From Paenibacillus sp. FSL R7-0273 (GTDB lineage Bacteria > Bacillota > Bacilli > Paenibacillales > Paenibacillaceae), in the NCBI RefSeq assembly GCF_000758625.1, contig NZ_CP009283.1:5780001-5844000 (forward strand): a stretch of DNA of 64,000 nt, read 5' to 3'. Of this stretch, positions 26,914-37,212 are shown in pieces. The position numbers were made by a program, and so were the translations under genes. Positions within the stretch are counted from its first letter, which is position 1. Every line of letters starts with the position of its first letter. The notes beneath the pieces are model-generated. The model worked only from the letters and a program-made list of their open reading frames with translations. It was not told the origin of the DNA and did no database searches.

Positions 26914-28101
26914 TTAGACAAGGCTCAGCAGCTTCTCCTTCACACTCTCCGCCTCATAATTGGCCAGCAGTGTCCGGTAGGCATTATCCGCCAGCTGTCT
27001 CCCGTGCTCCCGGTCCCGGAGAAGCTGCAGCACACTGCCGGCAAAGGCTGCCGGACTGTCGGCGATTAGAATATTGCTTCCATGCTCGCAGAGCAGGCCT
27101 TCCGCACCAATCGCGGTTGAGACTACAGGGGTCTTCAGGGCCCAGGCCTCCAGTATCTTAAGCCGCGTACCGCTGCCCTCCAGCAGGGGAACAACCACAA
27201 CCCCGGCCTTCCGCACATAATCGGCAACACTATCAACGTAACCGGTAATGACAATAGAGGGGTCCTTTTTAGCCAGGGCGGCAACCTCCGGATGAACATC
27301 CCGGCCGACGATATACCATTTAATATCCGGGAACTCGGCTTTGATCAGGGGATAAATCTCCCTGCTGAAATAGGAGGCGGCATGAATGTTCGGAAAATAG
27401 TTCATGTTGCCCGGCAGAATGATCCACTTTTCTTTGCCCGAATCCGGCTTCAGAATATAGTCGCTGATCCGGATAAAGTTAGGGATGACATGCACCTTAT
27501 GCGAATTTTTGGCTGAGAGGGCCCGGAAGGCCAGACCATCCTGCTCCGAGGTAGCCAGCAGCAGGCTTGTCTTATCCATCAGCTTCAGCTCATCCTGTCT
27601 GGTCCAAACCGCATTTAGCCTGAAGTAGAGCCTGGCGAGTCCCTGCTTTTTTTTCACCAGCTGGGCAGACAGGCTGCTCTCAAAATTATGCGCATCCGTA
27701 ATAATGACCGCCTCAGGCAGCTCCCTGCGCACAATATCAATACAGGAGCCGAGCAGACTGTGAGAAATGAAGACCTGAGCATAACGGTGCTCTCTGCTGA
27801 GCGTAACGATCCGGCCTTGCATGTCCTTATCCGCATGACTCAGGTATGAGCAATTCCGCCACTTATAGAGCGAGCGGAGCATGGCCTGGCGATAGCTCAC
27901 CGTGCGCTCCACCTCATGAACATTAAAGCCCCGGGCATACTCTTGCAGTCCCTCTCCCCGCTTATTCCGGTATGTCAGCAGATCCACCTCGTATTTGGTC
28001 TTGAGCAGATTCAGGATATTGCCGGTTCTCAGCTTGCCACCGCTGTCCTGCGGAAAAGGGTTTTCTGCGGAAATAAACAGGATTCTCTCCTTGGTCATCA
28101 T
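26914..28101 (-). CDS. Glycosyltransferase family 4 (PslH-like)
   Basis: The product has 395 residues from ATG 28101 (AGGAG five bases upstream; ATG 28098 and GTG 28104 are alternatives). The N-terminal fold begins RILFISAENPFPQDSGGKLRTGNIL, typical of GT4/PslH enzymes. The C-terminal nucleotide-sugar domain has ILPGNMNYFPN, WYIVGRDVHPEV and the donor-site loop LLEGSGTRLKILEAWA (E..E pair) with PVVSTAIGAEGL. The enzyme should transfer a sugar from a nucleotide donor in the cytoplasm. The acceptor is not evident; no polymer or export genes are nearby. Confidence 0.82.
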   Translation of the reverse strand: MMTKERILFISAENPFPQDSGGKLRTGNILNLLKTKYEVDLLTYRNKRGEGLQEYARGFNVHEVERTVSYRQAMLRSLYKWRNCSYLSHADKDMQGRIVTLSREHRYAQVFISHSLLGSCIDIVRRELPEAVIITDAHNFESSLSAQLVKKKQGLARLYFRLNAVWTRQDELKLMDKTSLLLATSEQDGLAFRALSAKNSHKVHVIPNFIRISDYILKPDSGKEKWIILPGNMNYFPNIHAASYFSREIYPLIKAEFPDIKWYIVGRDVHPEVAALAKKDPSIVITGYVDSVADYVRKAGVVVVPLLEGSGTRLKILEAWALKTPVVSTAIGAEGLLCEHGSNILIADSPAAFAGSVLQLLRDREHGRQLADNAYRTLLANYEAESVKEKLLSLV

Positions 28102-28253
28102 CACATCTCCTACGTTCTATATGTATCACAATCTGCCCTGGCGCTGATGTCTAGGATATATTACCCATACGTATGCCCAATCCCACTCCATAATGGAAAT
28201 TTTTCTTAATTATTTGAAAATTATTTCATAATATATAAAAGTTTTAATATGCT

Positions 28254-28291
28254 AAAAAAAAAGCACCCTGCTCATAATGAGGAAGGTACTG
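28254..28291 (-). terminator. Terminator of the first GGDEF gene
   Basis: Minus-strand stem GTACCTTCCTCAT ... ATGAGCAGGGTGC followed by nine T. The gene's TGA stop lies within the hairpin. Confidence 0.8.
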
Positions 28292-29486
28292 TCTCGTCAG
28301 CTAAAATGCTGTATTCATAGGTCCTGGCTACCCGGTTGCGGCCTGTCTGCTTAGCCTCGTACAAGGCGGCGTCCGTGAGCCTGTATAATCGGTTCAGGCT
28401 GATCCGCTTCTCCGAAAGGATGGTAATAACTCCGATACTGACCGTGTACGGCAGCAGGGTATCATCAATAACGGCACCCAGCACGCAACGCCTGAGCCGT
28501 TCGGCAAGCTCCTCACTGTCTGCTTCATCAGCCCTGTGCAAAAGCACTGCAAATTCCTCGCCGCCGAATCTGCCGAACAGGTCACCGCTGCTGAGCTGCT
28601 CCTCGATTTTGCGCGAGAAATCCCACAGCACTTTATCCCCGGTGTCATGCCCAAAGCTATCATTAATGTGCTTGAAATGGTCAACGTCAAGCAGCAGAAA
28701 AGAAAAGGGCTGATTCCCCTTGGCCGCAGCCGCTATCATCGGACGGGCTCGCAGCACAAAGGCTCTGCGGTTCAGAAGACCGGTCAGCTCATCATAGGTT
28801 GCCACGCGCTCAAGCTCGGCGTAGGTATGCTCCCGCGTGAGCAGCATATACCCGGCGGTACCCAGAAACATCAGCAGATAAAGGCTGATATAGAACATGC
28901 CCTCCAGCAAGGAATTAACCCATAAATGATTCAAGCCGGATGCCAGCATAAGATGGACAGCCTGTCCGAGCAGTGCGATTATGACAAGGCTGTAGAGCAG
29001 ACCCATCAGCTTTTGCAGCGGCGTTTCTTTGCGCTTCACACATAGCAGATATACAGGGTACGCAATCATGGCTGCCCCCGCTGCTGCAGCCAGCGCACCG
29101 GCAGGCGCAGCTGACGGCAGCAGCCGTTCCAGCACGAGCATACCTGCGCCTGACAGGCCGGCAAGCCAGAAATACAGCCGCCTGACTGCTCCGCTGTATG
29201 CACCGAGCAGCTTGAGCAGGGCAAAAGCCTCCCCGGCTCCCCCGGCCAGTGATAAGAGCATAACCGGCAGACGGATACCGCGCAGCTCTGCAGCCGCCTC
29301 CAGCAGAAGCAGCGCCCAGATCAGCAGCTGAATCAGCTTGGCAGTGATATATATCCTCAGTCCGCTCCCCTCCGGATACCTCGAACGGTACGACAGCATG
29401 AACAGGACTGTAAATAAATTGACGATAAAAAGGCATACCAGCATGGTATTAAAATCAAAACTGACAGCTGTCGTGATGAGGCTCAC
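28272..29486 (-). CDS. Membrane-bound diguanylate cyclase (GGDEF)
   Basis: The product has 404 residues. About six or seven hydrophobic segments fill residues 10-220. A GGDEF domain follows (about 235-395) with LFGRFGGEEFAVLL as active site, DVDHFKHINDSFGHDTGDKVL upstream, and YTVSIGV near the end. It should make c-di-GMP from two GTP. The inhibitory RxxD I-site is absent (SSGD at that place). The probable start is GTG 29486, just behind AGGAAG, so the exact start is doubtful. It is a tandem paralogue of the next gene upstream. Confidence 0.85.
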   Translation of the reverse strand: MSLITTAVSFDFNTMLVCLFIVNLFTVLFMLSYRSRYPEGSGLRIYITAKLIQLLIWALLLLEAAAELRGIRLPVMLLSLAGGAGEAFALLKLLGAYSGAVRRLYFWLAGLSGAGMLVLERLLPSAAPAGALAAAAGAAMIAYPVYLLCVKRKETPLQKLMGLLYSLVIIALLGQAVHLMLASGLNHLWVNSLLEGMFYISLYLLMFLGTAGYMLLTREHTYAELERVATYDELTGLLNRRAFVLRARPMIAAAAKGNQPFSFLLLDVDHFKHINDSFGHDTGDKVLWDFSRKIEEQLSSGDLFGRFGGEEFAVLLHRADEADSEELAERLRRCVLGAVIDDTLLPYTVSIGVITILSEKRISLNRLYRLTDAALYEAKQTGRNRVARTYEYSILADETVPSSL

Positions 29487-29533
29487 CTTCCTGCCCGCAT
29501 TTTTCCTGATTCTTATATGTATTTACCGGGCGG

Positions 29534-30703
29534 TTACTCCTCCAGGCAGCTGTAACAGACAACCCGGTTTCTTCCTTCCTGCTTGGCCTGATAAAGCGCC
29601 CGGTCGCACAGCTTGAACAGCATGTTCACCGAGGTCCGCGAATCGGGCAGAACCGTAATGACCCCGATGCTTACTGTATATTTACCGTGTCCGCCGGTCT
29701 GTGAGGCCTCAGCTACCGCCCTCCGCAGCTGCTCTGCCTTATTTATACTCTCAGCTTCATCCGGACCGTACAGAACGGCTGCAAATTCCTCTCCGCCCAC
29801 TCTTCCGAACAGATCACCGTTGCCAAGATTGTTCTCCACCGTAAAGGCAAAATCCTGCAAAACCTTATCTCCCTTATCATGCCCGTAGGTATCATTAATT
29901 CTCTTGAAATGATCAAGATCCAGCAGCAGCAGGGAATAGACCTGTCCCTTCTTCACAGCAAGGGCAAGCTTCAGCTCCGCCTCCAGCAAAAATGCCCTGC
30001 GGCTAAGGATACCGGTGAGGGAGTCGTAGGTAGCAATTCTTTTCAGCTTTTCATAGGAATGCTCATTGGAAAGAAGAATAAAGGCTGCGGTTCCCGTTAC
30101 GAGCATGAAAAACATGCCCACATAATAAAGATACTGCGCCATATTGGCCGATAACGCACCCATCTGCGGTTCAACAAACAGCGCTACGAAGAAGCGGCCC
30201 AGCATAGTAAAGGCAATTCCATAAAAAACATAACCGGTAATCCGCTGCAGCGGAGGTGTCTCCTTGCCTGTGGTCAGCCGGACAGCCGGATACAGGACAT
30301 ATAGCATCACAGACAGTGAAGCTGAAGCCACACGCAGATTGGCCTGGTTAAAGAACAGTGCAATTATGCAAAAGCTGGCCACACTTACAGCCGTCAACGC
30401 CGTAAAATACAGCTTGGCCGTCCGTCCGAATATATCCATCATCATCAGCAGTGCGGTAATTTCCAGCAGTCCCCCCAGCAGAATCAGGAAATTGCTGAGC
30501 GGAATCATCAGCTTATGCGGCAGAGAATCCCACAGCAGGATGGAGCTCCAAAAGAGCACCTGCACCCATTTGCCGCTGATAAACAGGAGGGAAGCCATAT
30601 CTTTCGGCGAATGAAAGCGGTAAAAGGTTATTAAGAGCCCCGTAAATAAATTTCCAAAGATAAAAAGGTACAATAAGGTTCCGATATCAAGCTGAAAATC
30701 CAT
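29534..30703 (-). CDS. Membrane-bound diguanylate cyclase (GGDEF), paralogue
   Basis: The product has 389 residues with the same design as its neighbour: several N-terminal membrane helices (about 8-215), then GGDEF (about 225-385) with LLDLDHFKRINDTYGHDKGDKVL and LFGRVGGEEFAAVLYG. RxxD is missing (GNGD). The start MDFQLDIGTLLYLFIFGNLFT aligns with the paralogue's FDFNTMLVCLFIVNLFT. It ends 47 nt before the next gene, so the pair may be cotranscribed. The sensory N-terminus carries no known ligand motif. Confidence 0.86.
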   Translation of the reverse strand: MDFQLDIGTLLYLFIFGNLFTGLLITFYRFHSPKDMASLLFISGKWVQVLFWSSILLWDSLPHKLMIPLSNFLILLGGLLEITALLMMMDIFGRTAKLYFTALTAVSVASFCIIALFFNQANLRVASASLSVMLYVLYPAVRLTTGKETPPLQRITGYVFYGIAFTMLGRFFVALFVEPQMGALSANMAQYLYYVGMFFMLVTGTAAFILLSNEHSYEKLKRIATYDSLTGILSRRAFLLEAELKLALAVKKGQVYSLLLLDLDHFKRINDTYGHDKGDKVLQDFAFTVENNLGNGDLFGRVGGEEFAAVLYGPDEAESINKAEQLRRAVAEASQTGGHGKYTVSIGVITVLPDSRTSVNMLFKLCDRALYQAKQEGRNRVVCYSCLEE

Positions 30704-30879
30704 ATCTACACCACCACATGTCCGGGGATTAATGACGTTATCATTGTGCTCTCAGCACTCCAAGTTTATTATCGGCAGACACCCGCCAAGAATTGACCTG
30801 CAGCAAAATACCCCACAAAGCGGTGCCACTCACGGAGGCAGACACAGATACTCTGCGGGGGCCCCGAAAAACCTATAAA

Positions 30880-30920
30880 TAAAGCGTATTCTCTCTGAGT
30901 ATCCAGAGGGAATACGCTTG
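30880..30920 (-). terminator. Terminator of valS-folC-murC
   Basis: Minus-strand stem AAGCGTATTCCCTCTG ... CAGAGAGAATACGCTT with a short loop, then TATTTATA. It lies about 40 nt after the murC stop. Confidence 0.85.
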
Positions 30921-30961
30921 GCTCGCGTAATCACTGCAGCTGCAGGAACAGCGTGATTGAA

Positions 30962-32350
30962 TTATTCTTTTGCCGCGTGTCCGCGCAGTTCTTCTGCCAA
31001 GGTATAGCCTACCTTCCAGATATCACCCGCGCCCATGGTAAGCACGAGATCGCCCGGAGCGATCCGGCCCTGCAGATCGGCAAGCACCGCTTCCTTGGTC
31101 GGCAGATGCCTTGCGCTGGAATTGCTGTTCTGCACAATAAGCTCCACCAGCCTCGCAGAGGTCACCCCTTCAATCTGCTTCTCACCGGCCGGCGAGTAGA
31201 TGTCGGTAATAATAACCTCATCCGCTTCACTGAAGGCACGGCTGAAGGCATCCAGCAGGAAGAAGGTACGGGTATAGCGCTGCGGCTGGAACACGGCGAT
31301 AATCCTTTTGCCGGTAGCCTTGGCGGCGCTGATTGTAGCCTGAATCTCCGTCGGATGGTGGGCGTAGTCATCAATGACCAGAATGTCATTAACCTCGCCC
31401 AGCACCTGGAAGCGGCGCTTCGCGCCATGGAATTTCACGATGGCGTCAGCAATGGCTTCAAAGGCAACGCCTGACTTCAGGCAGGCGATTACCGCTGCCA
31501 TCGAGTTATAAAGATTGTATTTGCCCGGGATGGACAGCTCAATCTTGCCCAGCACCTGTCCCTGATGATTCATCGTATAGGAGACCATTCTGTCTCCCAG
31601 CACGATATCAGTAGCAGTGTAGTCCGCATCCGGAGAATCAATACCGTAAGTGATAATACTCCCCTTCACTTCAGACAAAAGAGAGCTGGCTGTCTCATCA
31701 TCAGCACATACAATCGCCGTGCCGTCTTCACGCAGCTGATTCATAAACTGGACGTAAGCGGCCTTCAGCTTGCCGAAGTCACCGCCGTAATTCTCCAGAT
31801 GATCCGCTTCAATATTGGTTACAATCGCCAGCCAGGGGTGGTACTGGAGGAAGGAGCCGTCGCTTTCATCTGCTTCCGCAACAACGAATTCCCCTTGTCC
31901 TGCCTTGGCATTTGTGCCGACATTCATAATCTCCCCGCCGATAATATACGTCGGGTCCACTCCGCAATCCTCCATGATCAGCGCGATCATCGAGGAGGTG
32001 GTTGTTTTGCCGTGCGCCCCTGCAACGGCAACCCCCTTGCGTTCATTAAGCAGCCGTGCCAGCATCTGCGAACGGTGCAGCACCGGAATGTTGAGGCGCT
32101 CAGCCTCCACCCACTCCACATTGTCGCTGGCCAGCGCGGTCGAATAGACGACCAGATCTGCGCCTTTGACCTGCTCCGCCGTATGTCCGATATAGACCTT
32201 GGCACCTTTGGCAATCAGTTTTTCGGTTAATTCCTGGGCAGCCACATCGGAGCCCGTAACCGTGTATCCCATCTCCAGCATTACCCGGGCAATCGCGCTC
32301 ATTCCGTAGCCGCCGATCCCTATAAAATGTACACGTTCAGTAGTATCCAA
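30962..32350 (-). CDS. murC: UDP-N-acetylmuramate--L-alanine ligase
   Basis: The ATP-dependent ligase adding L-Ala to UDP-MurNAc in cell-wall precursor synthesis. The product has 462 residues from TTG 32350, eight bases after the folC TGA, with GGTGA as ribosome binding site. Residue 2 onward (LDTTERVHFIGIGGYGMSAIARVMLEMGY) then matches the family start; an ATG at 32407 would overlap folC by 50 nt and add foreign sequence. ATP loop GAHGKTTTSSMIA, DADESDGSFL-type acidic motif and the C-terminal GAGDIWKV are visible. Confidence 0.93.
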   Translation of the reverse strand: MDTTERVHFIGIGGYGMSAIARVMLEMGYTVTGSDVAAQELTEKLIAKGAKVYIGHTAEQVKGADLVVYSTALASDNVEWVEAERLNIPVLHRSQMLARLLNERKGVAVAGAHGKTTTSSMIALIMEDCGVDPTYIIGGEIMNVGTNAKAGQGEFVVAEADESDGSFLQYHPWLAIVTNIEADHLENYGGDFGKLKAAYVQFMNQLREDGTAIVCADDETASSLLSEVKGSIITYGIDSPDADYTATDIVLGDRMVSYTMNHQGQVLGKIELSIPGKYNLYNSMAAVIACLKSGVAFEAIADAIVKFHGAKRRFQVLGEVNDILVIDDYAHHPTEIQATISAAKATGKRIIAVFQPQRYTRTFFLLDAFSRAFSEADEVIITDIYSPAGEKQIEGVTSARLVELIVQNSNSSARHLPTKEAVLADLQGRIAPGDLVLTMGAGDIWKVGYTLAEELRGHAAKE

Positions 32351-32357
32351 CAGTTCG

Positions 32358-33734
32358 TCACCAGCCTTTTTCAGAATCGGGTTGCTGCAAAAGCGTACTG
32401 CGTACATCAGAAATCAGATACAGCGTGCCGGACACGACCGCCAGATCCTTCTCCGACGTAATCGACTGCAGCAGCTGCAGCGCCTTGCCCCAATTTCGTT
32501 CTACTATAATTTCCAAATTGCTCTTGGCATATTTCTCCCGCAGACGTTCTGCGATGACCTGCAGTTCTTCCGCGTCCATTTTCTTCCGGAAATCCGGTTC
32601 GGTCAGGATGAGCGTATCCACTATAGGCAGTATATGCTTGAAGTATGACTCATGATGCTTATTAGCCAGCATCCCCATGAGTAAATTTAATTTACCGTAC
32701 TGATAAAACTGCGGCAGGCTTCTCGCCAGACTCTCCGCACCTTCAGGATTATGCGCACCGTCGAGTACAATCCGCGGCTGGCTGCTTACTTCCTCCAGCC
32801 GTCCGGCCCAAAAGGTATCGCGGAAGCCATCTAGCACAGCCTCATCATCCAGCACAAAAGCCATGTACTGGCGCAGAACCTCCAGCACCATCATCGCTCC
32901 GGCTGCATTGCTAAGCTGATGCTCGCCTTTCATGGCAATGCCGGCCTCAAACGGGCGGAACGGACCCTTGAAGCTGAAATGCTGAACACCGTCTTCAATC
33001 CGCGCAAGCTCGTAGCTGAAGTCCTCCCCGGCCAGATAGAGCGTTGAGCGGCAGGCTTCTGCCCTGGCCTTCAGGACAGAGATAACCTCCGGCTGGCTGA
33101 CACAGCTGACCACAGGAACACCGGGCTTAATAATCCCGGCCTTCTCAAAGGCAATCTTCTCCAGCGTATCGCCCAGCACATCAGTATGGTCATGTCCGAC
33201 ATTGGTAATTACGGAAACAACCGGCATTACGATGTTCGTTACATCCAGCCTTCCCCCAAGCCCTGTCTCCCATACGACTACATCAGGGAAACAGCATTCG
33301 GCGTAGTAGAGGATAGCCAGTGCTGTAGCGACCTCGAACATGGTCGGTGAACCAAGCTCGCCGGCGGCGATCTCTTCCACTAAGGGACGCAGCTTCTCCG
33401 CAAGCGCAGTAAGGGTGTCTTCGGGAATATCCGTACCGTTATATTGAAAACGATTGGTGAATTTCGTGATGTACGGGGAAGTAAACGTCCCTACACTGTA
33501 GCCGCTTTTCAGCAGCACACTTGTCAAAAAAGCACAGGTCGAACCTTTGCCGTTCGTCCCTGCCACATGAATGAACTTCAGCCTGCGGTGCGGGTTGCCA
33601 AGCTTCTCCATCAGGAGCTCAATACGCTCCAGCCCCGGACGGATGCCAAACGGAATCAGCCCGTTGATCCAGTCCACTGCTTCTGTATAAGAACCCAAAG
33701 GAGCGGCGTTACCGCTCCTAATCATCTCTTCCAT
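32358..33734 (-). CDS. folC: Folylpolyglutamate synthase / dihydrofolate synthase
   Basis: The product has 458 residues. The Mur-ligase-like ATP loop FIHVAGTNGKGSTCAF (about 54-69), the FTSPYITKFTNRF segment that positions the pterin, and the VWETGLGGRLDVTN and TNVGHDHTDVLG motifs are intact; C-terminal DGAHNPEG is present. It makes and extends folate with glutamate. ATG 33734 has AGAGGATAAGGG upstream, and valS ends 5 nt before it. The order valS-folC is as in B. subtilis; murC following directly is different. Confidence 0.95.
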   Translation of the reverse strand: MEEMIRSGNAAPLGSYTEAVDWINGLIPFGIRPGLERIELLMEKLGNPHRRLKFIHVAGTNGKGSTCAFLTSVLLKSGYSVGTFTSPYITKFTNRFQYNGTDIPEDTLTALAEKLRPLVEEIAAGELGSPTMFEVATALAILYYAECCFPDVVVWETGLGGRLDVTNIVMPVVSVITNVGHDHTDVLGDTLEKIAFEKAGIIKPGVPVVSCVSQPEVISVLKARAEACRSTLYLAGEDFSYELARIEDGVQHFSFKGPFRPFEAGIAMKGEHQLSNAAGAMMVLEVLRQYMAFVLDDEAVLDGFRDTFWAGRLEEVSSQPRIVLDGAHNPEGAESLARSLPQFYQYGKLNLLMGMLANKHHESYFKHILPIVDTLILTEPDFRKKMDAEELQVIAERLREKYAKSNLEIIVERNWGKALQLLQSITSEKDLAVVSGTLYLISDVRSTLLQQPDSEKGW

Positions 33735-33739
33735 ATCCC

Positions 33740-36466
33740 TTATCCTCTCAGCTCTGCGATGCGGGCCAGCACTTTCTCGCGCTTAGCGGAATAATCCGCC
33801 TGCTTCGCCCGTTCCTCTTCGATGACTTTAGCCGGAGCCTTGGCAACAAAGCCCTGATTGCCAAGCTTTTTCTCAACGCGTTCCACTTCACTGTTCAGCG
33901 TCTGCACTTCTTTTTCGAGACGGAGGATTTCCTGGTCAATATCGATCAGCCCCGACAGCGGCAGCAGCAGCTCTGCTCCGGTAACCACAGCGGACATTAC
34001 TTTGTCCGGCGTCTGCGGCTCCAGTCCGGCTTCAAACGAAGATGTGTTGCAGAAGCGTCCGATGTAATTATCGTTGCGGCTGATAATGCTGAGTGTTTCT
34101 GCGCTGCCTGCCTTGATGATCAGCTCTACCTTTTTGCTCATCGGCACATTAACCTCTGCACGGATGTTGCGTACCGCACGGATAACGTCCATCAGCAGGT
34201 TCATTTCGGCTACAGCCTCAGGACTCTCAAGCGCTGCATCGTACTTAGGCCATTCTGCCAGCGTAATCGTCGCACCCTCATGCGGCAGATGCTGCCAGAT
34301 CTCCTCGGTAATGAACGGCATGAACGGGTGGATCAGGCGCAGCGTGCGGTCGAGCACGTAGGCGAGCACCGATTGGGTTTTGGCCTTAGCAGCAGCATCG
34401 CTGCCGTACAGCGACAGCTTCGCGAACTCGATATACCAGTCGCACAGATCATCCCAGATGAAGTTGTACAGCAGACGGCCGGTCTCGCCGTACTCGTACG
34501 AGTCAATTAGACGCGTAATATCGCGGGAAGTTTCGTTCAGGCGGTGCAAAATCCAGCGGTCAGCCGTAGTAAGCTCACCTGTAATGTCAATATCTGCAAA
34601 ATTTACGCCCTCCAGATTCATCAGCGCAAAGCGCGATGCGTTCCAGATCTTGTTGGCGAAATTACGGGCCTGCTCTACCTTTTCCATCCGGAAACGCAGA
34701 TCCTGCCCGGCAGTAATACCGGTCGAAATCATATAGCGCATAGCGTCCGCGCCGTACTGCTCGATAACATCCAGCGGATCGATCCCGTTGCCGAGCGATT
34801 TGGACATTTTGCGGCCGTCGGCATCGCGCACCAGGCCGTGCATGAATACATCAGCGAACGGCTTCTGGCCGGTAAATTCAAAGGCGGAGAAGATCATGCG
34901 CGCTACCCAGAAGTAGATGATGTCGTATCCGGTAACAAGCACGTTGTTCGGATAGAAGCGCTGGTAGTCGCTGCTGCTCTCGTCAGGCCAGCCCAGTGTG
35001 GCGAACGGCCAGAGGTTCGAGCTGAACCAGGTATCCAGTACATCCTCATCCTGCTTCAGATCATCAAGTCCGCTCATTTCACGGGCTTCTTCCTCACTGT
35101 AGGCTACGAATACTTCACCTGTAGACTCGGAGTACCAGGCCGGAATGCGGTGTCCCCACCACAGCTGGCGGGAGATACACCAGTCGCGTACATTTTCGAT
35201 CCAGTTCAGGTAGGTCTTCTCGAAACGCTCAGGAACAAAGTTAACGCCGTTGCCTTCCTTCTGCGCATTGATGGCAACCTCAGCCAGCGGCTGCATTTTT
35301 ACGAACCACTGGGTGGACAGATACGGCTCAACTACGGCGCCGGAGCGCTCGCTGTGTCCTACCTGGTGTACGTGATCCTCGATCGAAATCAGGACGCCCT
35401 GCTCCTTCAGATCAGCAACGATATTCTTACGGCATTCGCTGCGGTCCTGGCCGTTATACGGTCCGGCTTCCTCATTCATTACGCCGCCTTCGTCCATCAC
35501 ATTGATCTGCGGCAGATTGTGGCGCTGGCCTACCTCAAAGTCATTCGGATCATGAGCCGGAGTAATCTTTACCGCACCGCTGCCGAATTCCTTATCTACG
35601 TAATCATCAGCAATAATCGGAATTTCCCGGCCGATAATCGGCAGGATCAGCGTTTTGCCGATCAGATCCTTGTAGCGCTCATCCTTCGGATGCACCGCTA
35701 CCGCTGTATCGCCGAGCATCGTCTCCGGACGTGTAGTGGCTACAGTGATGTGGCCGCTGCCGTCCTTCAGCGGATACCGCAGGTGATACAGGTGCCCGTT
35801 AACCTCTTTATATTCAACCTCAATATCGGACAGGGCTGTACGTGCAGCCGGGTCCCAGTTAATAATGCGCTTGCCGCGGTAGATCAGGCCTTTGCGGTAC
35901 AGCTCTACAAAGACCTGGCGTACGCCTTTGGTCAGGCCTTCATCCAGAGTAAAGCGCTCGCGGGAATAGTCCAGGGACAGGCCCATCTTCGCCCATTGCT
36001 CATGGATCGTTTCGGCATACTGGTCCTTCCAGGCCCATACCTGCTCCAGGAACTTCTCGCGGCCGAGGTCATGGCGGGAAATGCCCTGCTGGCGCAGCTT
36101 CTGCTCCACCTTGGTCTGGGTAGCAATACCCGCATGGTCCGTTCCCGGCAGCCAAAGGGTGTCGAAGCCCTGCATCCGCTTCGTGCGGATCAGAATATCC
36201 TGCAGGGTGAAGTCGAGCGCGTGCCCGATATGCAGCATCCCCGTTACGTTCGGCGGCGGGATTACGATGCTGTAAGGCTCTGCGTCCGGCCGCTGGCCGG
36301 CCTTGAAGAATTCATTCTCCATCCAGTAGGTGTACCACTTGTGCTCTGCCGCTTTCGGATCGTACGTAGTCGGCATGTCGTTCTTGGTGCTATTGTCAGC
36401 TGCAGCCTGCGCTGCCGCTTCCTGCGTGTCCGGCAGCATCTCTGCCGCTTTGCCTTGATCAGCCAT
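33740..36466 (-). CDS. valS: Valyl-tRNA synthetase
   Basis: A class I aminoacyl-tRNA synthetase of 908 residues. HIGH is at about 79-82 ([16 protein letters not shown]) and KMSKS in [13 protein letters not shown]; the editing domain lies between them, and a C-terminal coiled coil contacts tRNA ([21 protein letters not shown]). ATG 36466 is preferred because GGAGG lies eight bases upstream; an ATG at 36481 is in front of that site. The first about 30 residues are an Ala/Gln-rich extension before [14 protein letters not shown]. Expression is governed by the T-box leader just upstream. Confidence 0.97.
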   Translation of the reverse strand: MADQGKAAEMLPDTQEAAAQAAADNSTKNDMPTTYDPKAAEHKWYTYWMENEFFKAGQRPDAEPYSIVIPPPNVTGMLHIGHALDFTLQDILIRTKRMQGFDTLWLPGTDHAGIATQTKVEQKLRQQGISRHDLGREKFLEQVWAWKDQYAETIHEQWAKMGLSLDYSRERFTLDEGLTKGVRQVFVELYRKGLIYRGKRIINWDPAARTALSDIEVEYKEVNGHLYHLRYPLKDGSGHITVATTRPETMLGDTAVAVHPKDERYKDLIGKTLILPIIGREIPIIADDYVDKEFGSGAVKITPAHDPNDFEVGQRHNLPQINVMDEGGVMNEEAGPYNGQDRSECRKNIVADLKEQGVLISIEDHVHQVGHSERSGAVVEPYLSTQWFVKMQPLAEVAINAQKEGNGVNFVPERFEKTYLNWIENVRDWCISRQLWWGHRIPAWYSESTGEVFVAYSEEEAREMSGLDDLKQDEDVLDTWFSSNLWPFATLGWPDESSSDYQRFYPNNVLVTGYDIIYFWVARMIFSAFEFTGQKPFADVFMHGLVRDADGRKMSKSLGNGIDPLDVIEQYGADAMRYMISTGITAGQDLRFRMEKVEQARNFANKIWNASRFALMNLEGVNFADIDITGELTTADRWILHRLNETSRDITRLIDSYEYGETGRLLYNFIWDDLCDWYIEFAKLSLYGSDAAAKAKTQSVLAYVLDRTLRLIHPFMPFITEEIWQHLPHEGATITLAEWPKYDAALESPEAVAEMNLLMDVIRAVRNIRAEVNVPMSKKVELIIKAGSAETLSIISRNDNYIGRFCNTSSFEAGLEPQTPDKVMSAVVTGAELLLPLSGLIDIDQEILRLEKEVQTLNSEVERVEKKLGNQGFVAKAPAKVIEEERAKQADYSAKREKVLARIAELRG

Positions 36467-36525
36467 GTTCTGAACCTCCATTAAGATACGGTTTGAGTTG
36501 AAGACTTATAAGCTTGTGAACATAC

Positions 36526-36830
36526 AAAAAGGCCTTTCGTCTCAAAGGACGAAAGGCCATTCTTTCGCGGTACCACCTTTGTTTCGCGCTAGCAGCAAAT
36601 ACACCTGTGCCCGGTCACCCTGCGGTTCCCGGAGCTTAGCGCGACACTCATGCAGATAACGGCTGCGTCCGGCCGCATCCTACGCTGCAGGCCGGATGAA
36701 CGGCGGCAGGTTCAGAAGGGCGACTCCGGGGCGACTTCGGTGTCAAACATCCTGCGGAAAATCACAGCACTTGCAATTCCGCTCTCTGAAGGGCTGACCG
36801 CCTACTCTTCCCGTTCCCAGTCTTTTAGCT
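36526..36830 (-). promoter_or_regulatory. T-box riboswitch of valS
   Basis: A 5' leader with all main T-box parts on the minus strand. The AGTA and AGAG motifs of stem I lie near 36800-36826, and the T-box bulge AAGGTGGTACCGCG is at about 36566-36580. A terminator GGCCTTTCGTCC...GACGAAAGGCC with T-run lies at 36526-36559. Uncharged tRNA(Val) would stabilise the antiterminator and allow valS transcription. A GTC triplet in GAAGTCGCC (about 36733-36741) is the likely Val specifier, by position only. Confidence 0.92.
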
Positions 36831-36847
36831 AAGTTTTACTTATTCCC

Positions 36848-36876
36848 ATAATACCTTTAGTACTATTCCTAGTCAA
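36848..36876 (-). promoter_or_regulatory. Sigma-A promoter of valS
   Basis: Minus-strand -35 TTGACT (36871-36876), 17-bp spacer, -10 TATTAT (36848-36853). It starts transcription about ten bases before the T-box leader. Confidence 0.75.
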
Positions 36877-36880
36877 CCAG

Positions 36881-37142
36881 CATACGCACAAACAGAGGGA
36901 GTTATACATACCGATCTTTATAGACTGTCCCTGATCATCCCCTGCTCCAACGGACTCAGATGCACTTACTTTCACTAACTTTCATTATTCGGCGTGCTGA
37001 CGGCCACCAGTGACTCTATCTGCTGATAATCGGCTCATTAATGACCGTTCGAGGGGCAATAAGGGAAATGCGGTCCGTTAGGGTGCCAAAATGGCCTTTT
37101 GAGTGAAAATAAAGTCACTCAGGTCCGGCCTTCCTTCATAAT
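36881..37142. other. Gene-free stretch between spoVID and valS promoter
   Basis: No open frame of value. It holds a small palindrome GAGTGA-CTTTATTT-TCACTC (about 37100-37120) and short AGTGA/TCACT words, which may be a worn copy of an intergenic repeat, but I could not align it to the four-module elements elsewhere. B. subtilis has ysxE in this interval; it is absent here. Confidence 0.4.
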
Positions 37143-37185
37143 GAAACAGAGCAGCACTCCCCGATAACAGGAACCGCTGCTCTGC
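37143..37185 (-). terminator. Terminator of spoVID
   Basis: CAGAGCAGC ... GCTGCTCTG with a GC-rich loop of 20 nt, followed by TTTC on the minus strand, 28 nt after the stop. Confidence 0.65.
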
Positions 37186-37212
37186 CCCATTCCATTCCTT
37201 ACGCCTGGCGGC

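Noticed and set aside
34544..36484. 646-codon plus-strand frame opposite valS
   Set aside because: It is antisense to a clear valyl-tRNA synthetase and shows no domain; a by-product of codon bias.
36960..37125. A further four-module element between spoVID and valS
   Set aside because: AGTGA/TCACT words occur, but spacing does not fit 51/60/51 and no pair of modules aligns well.
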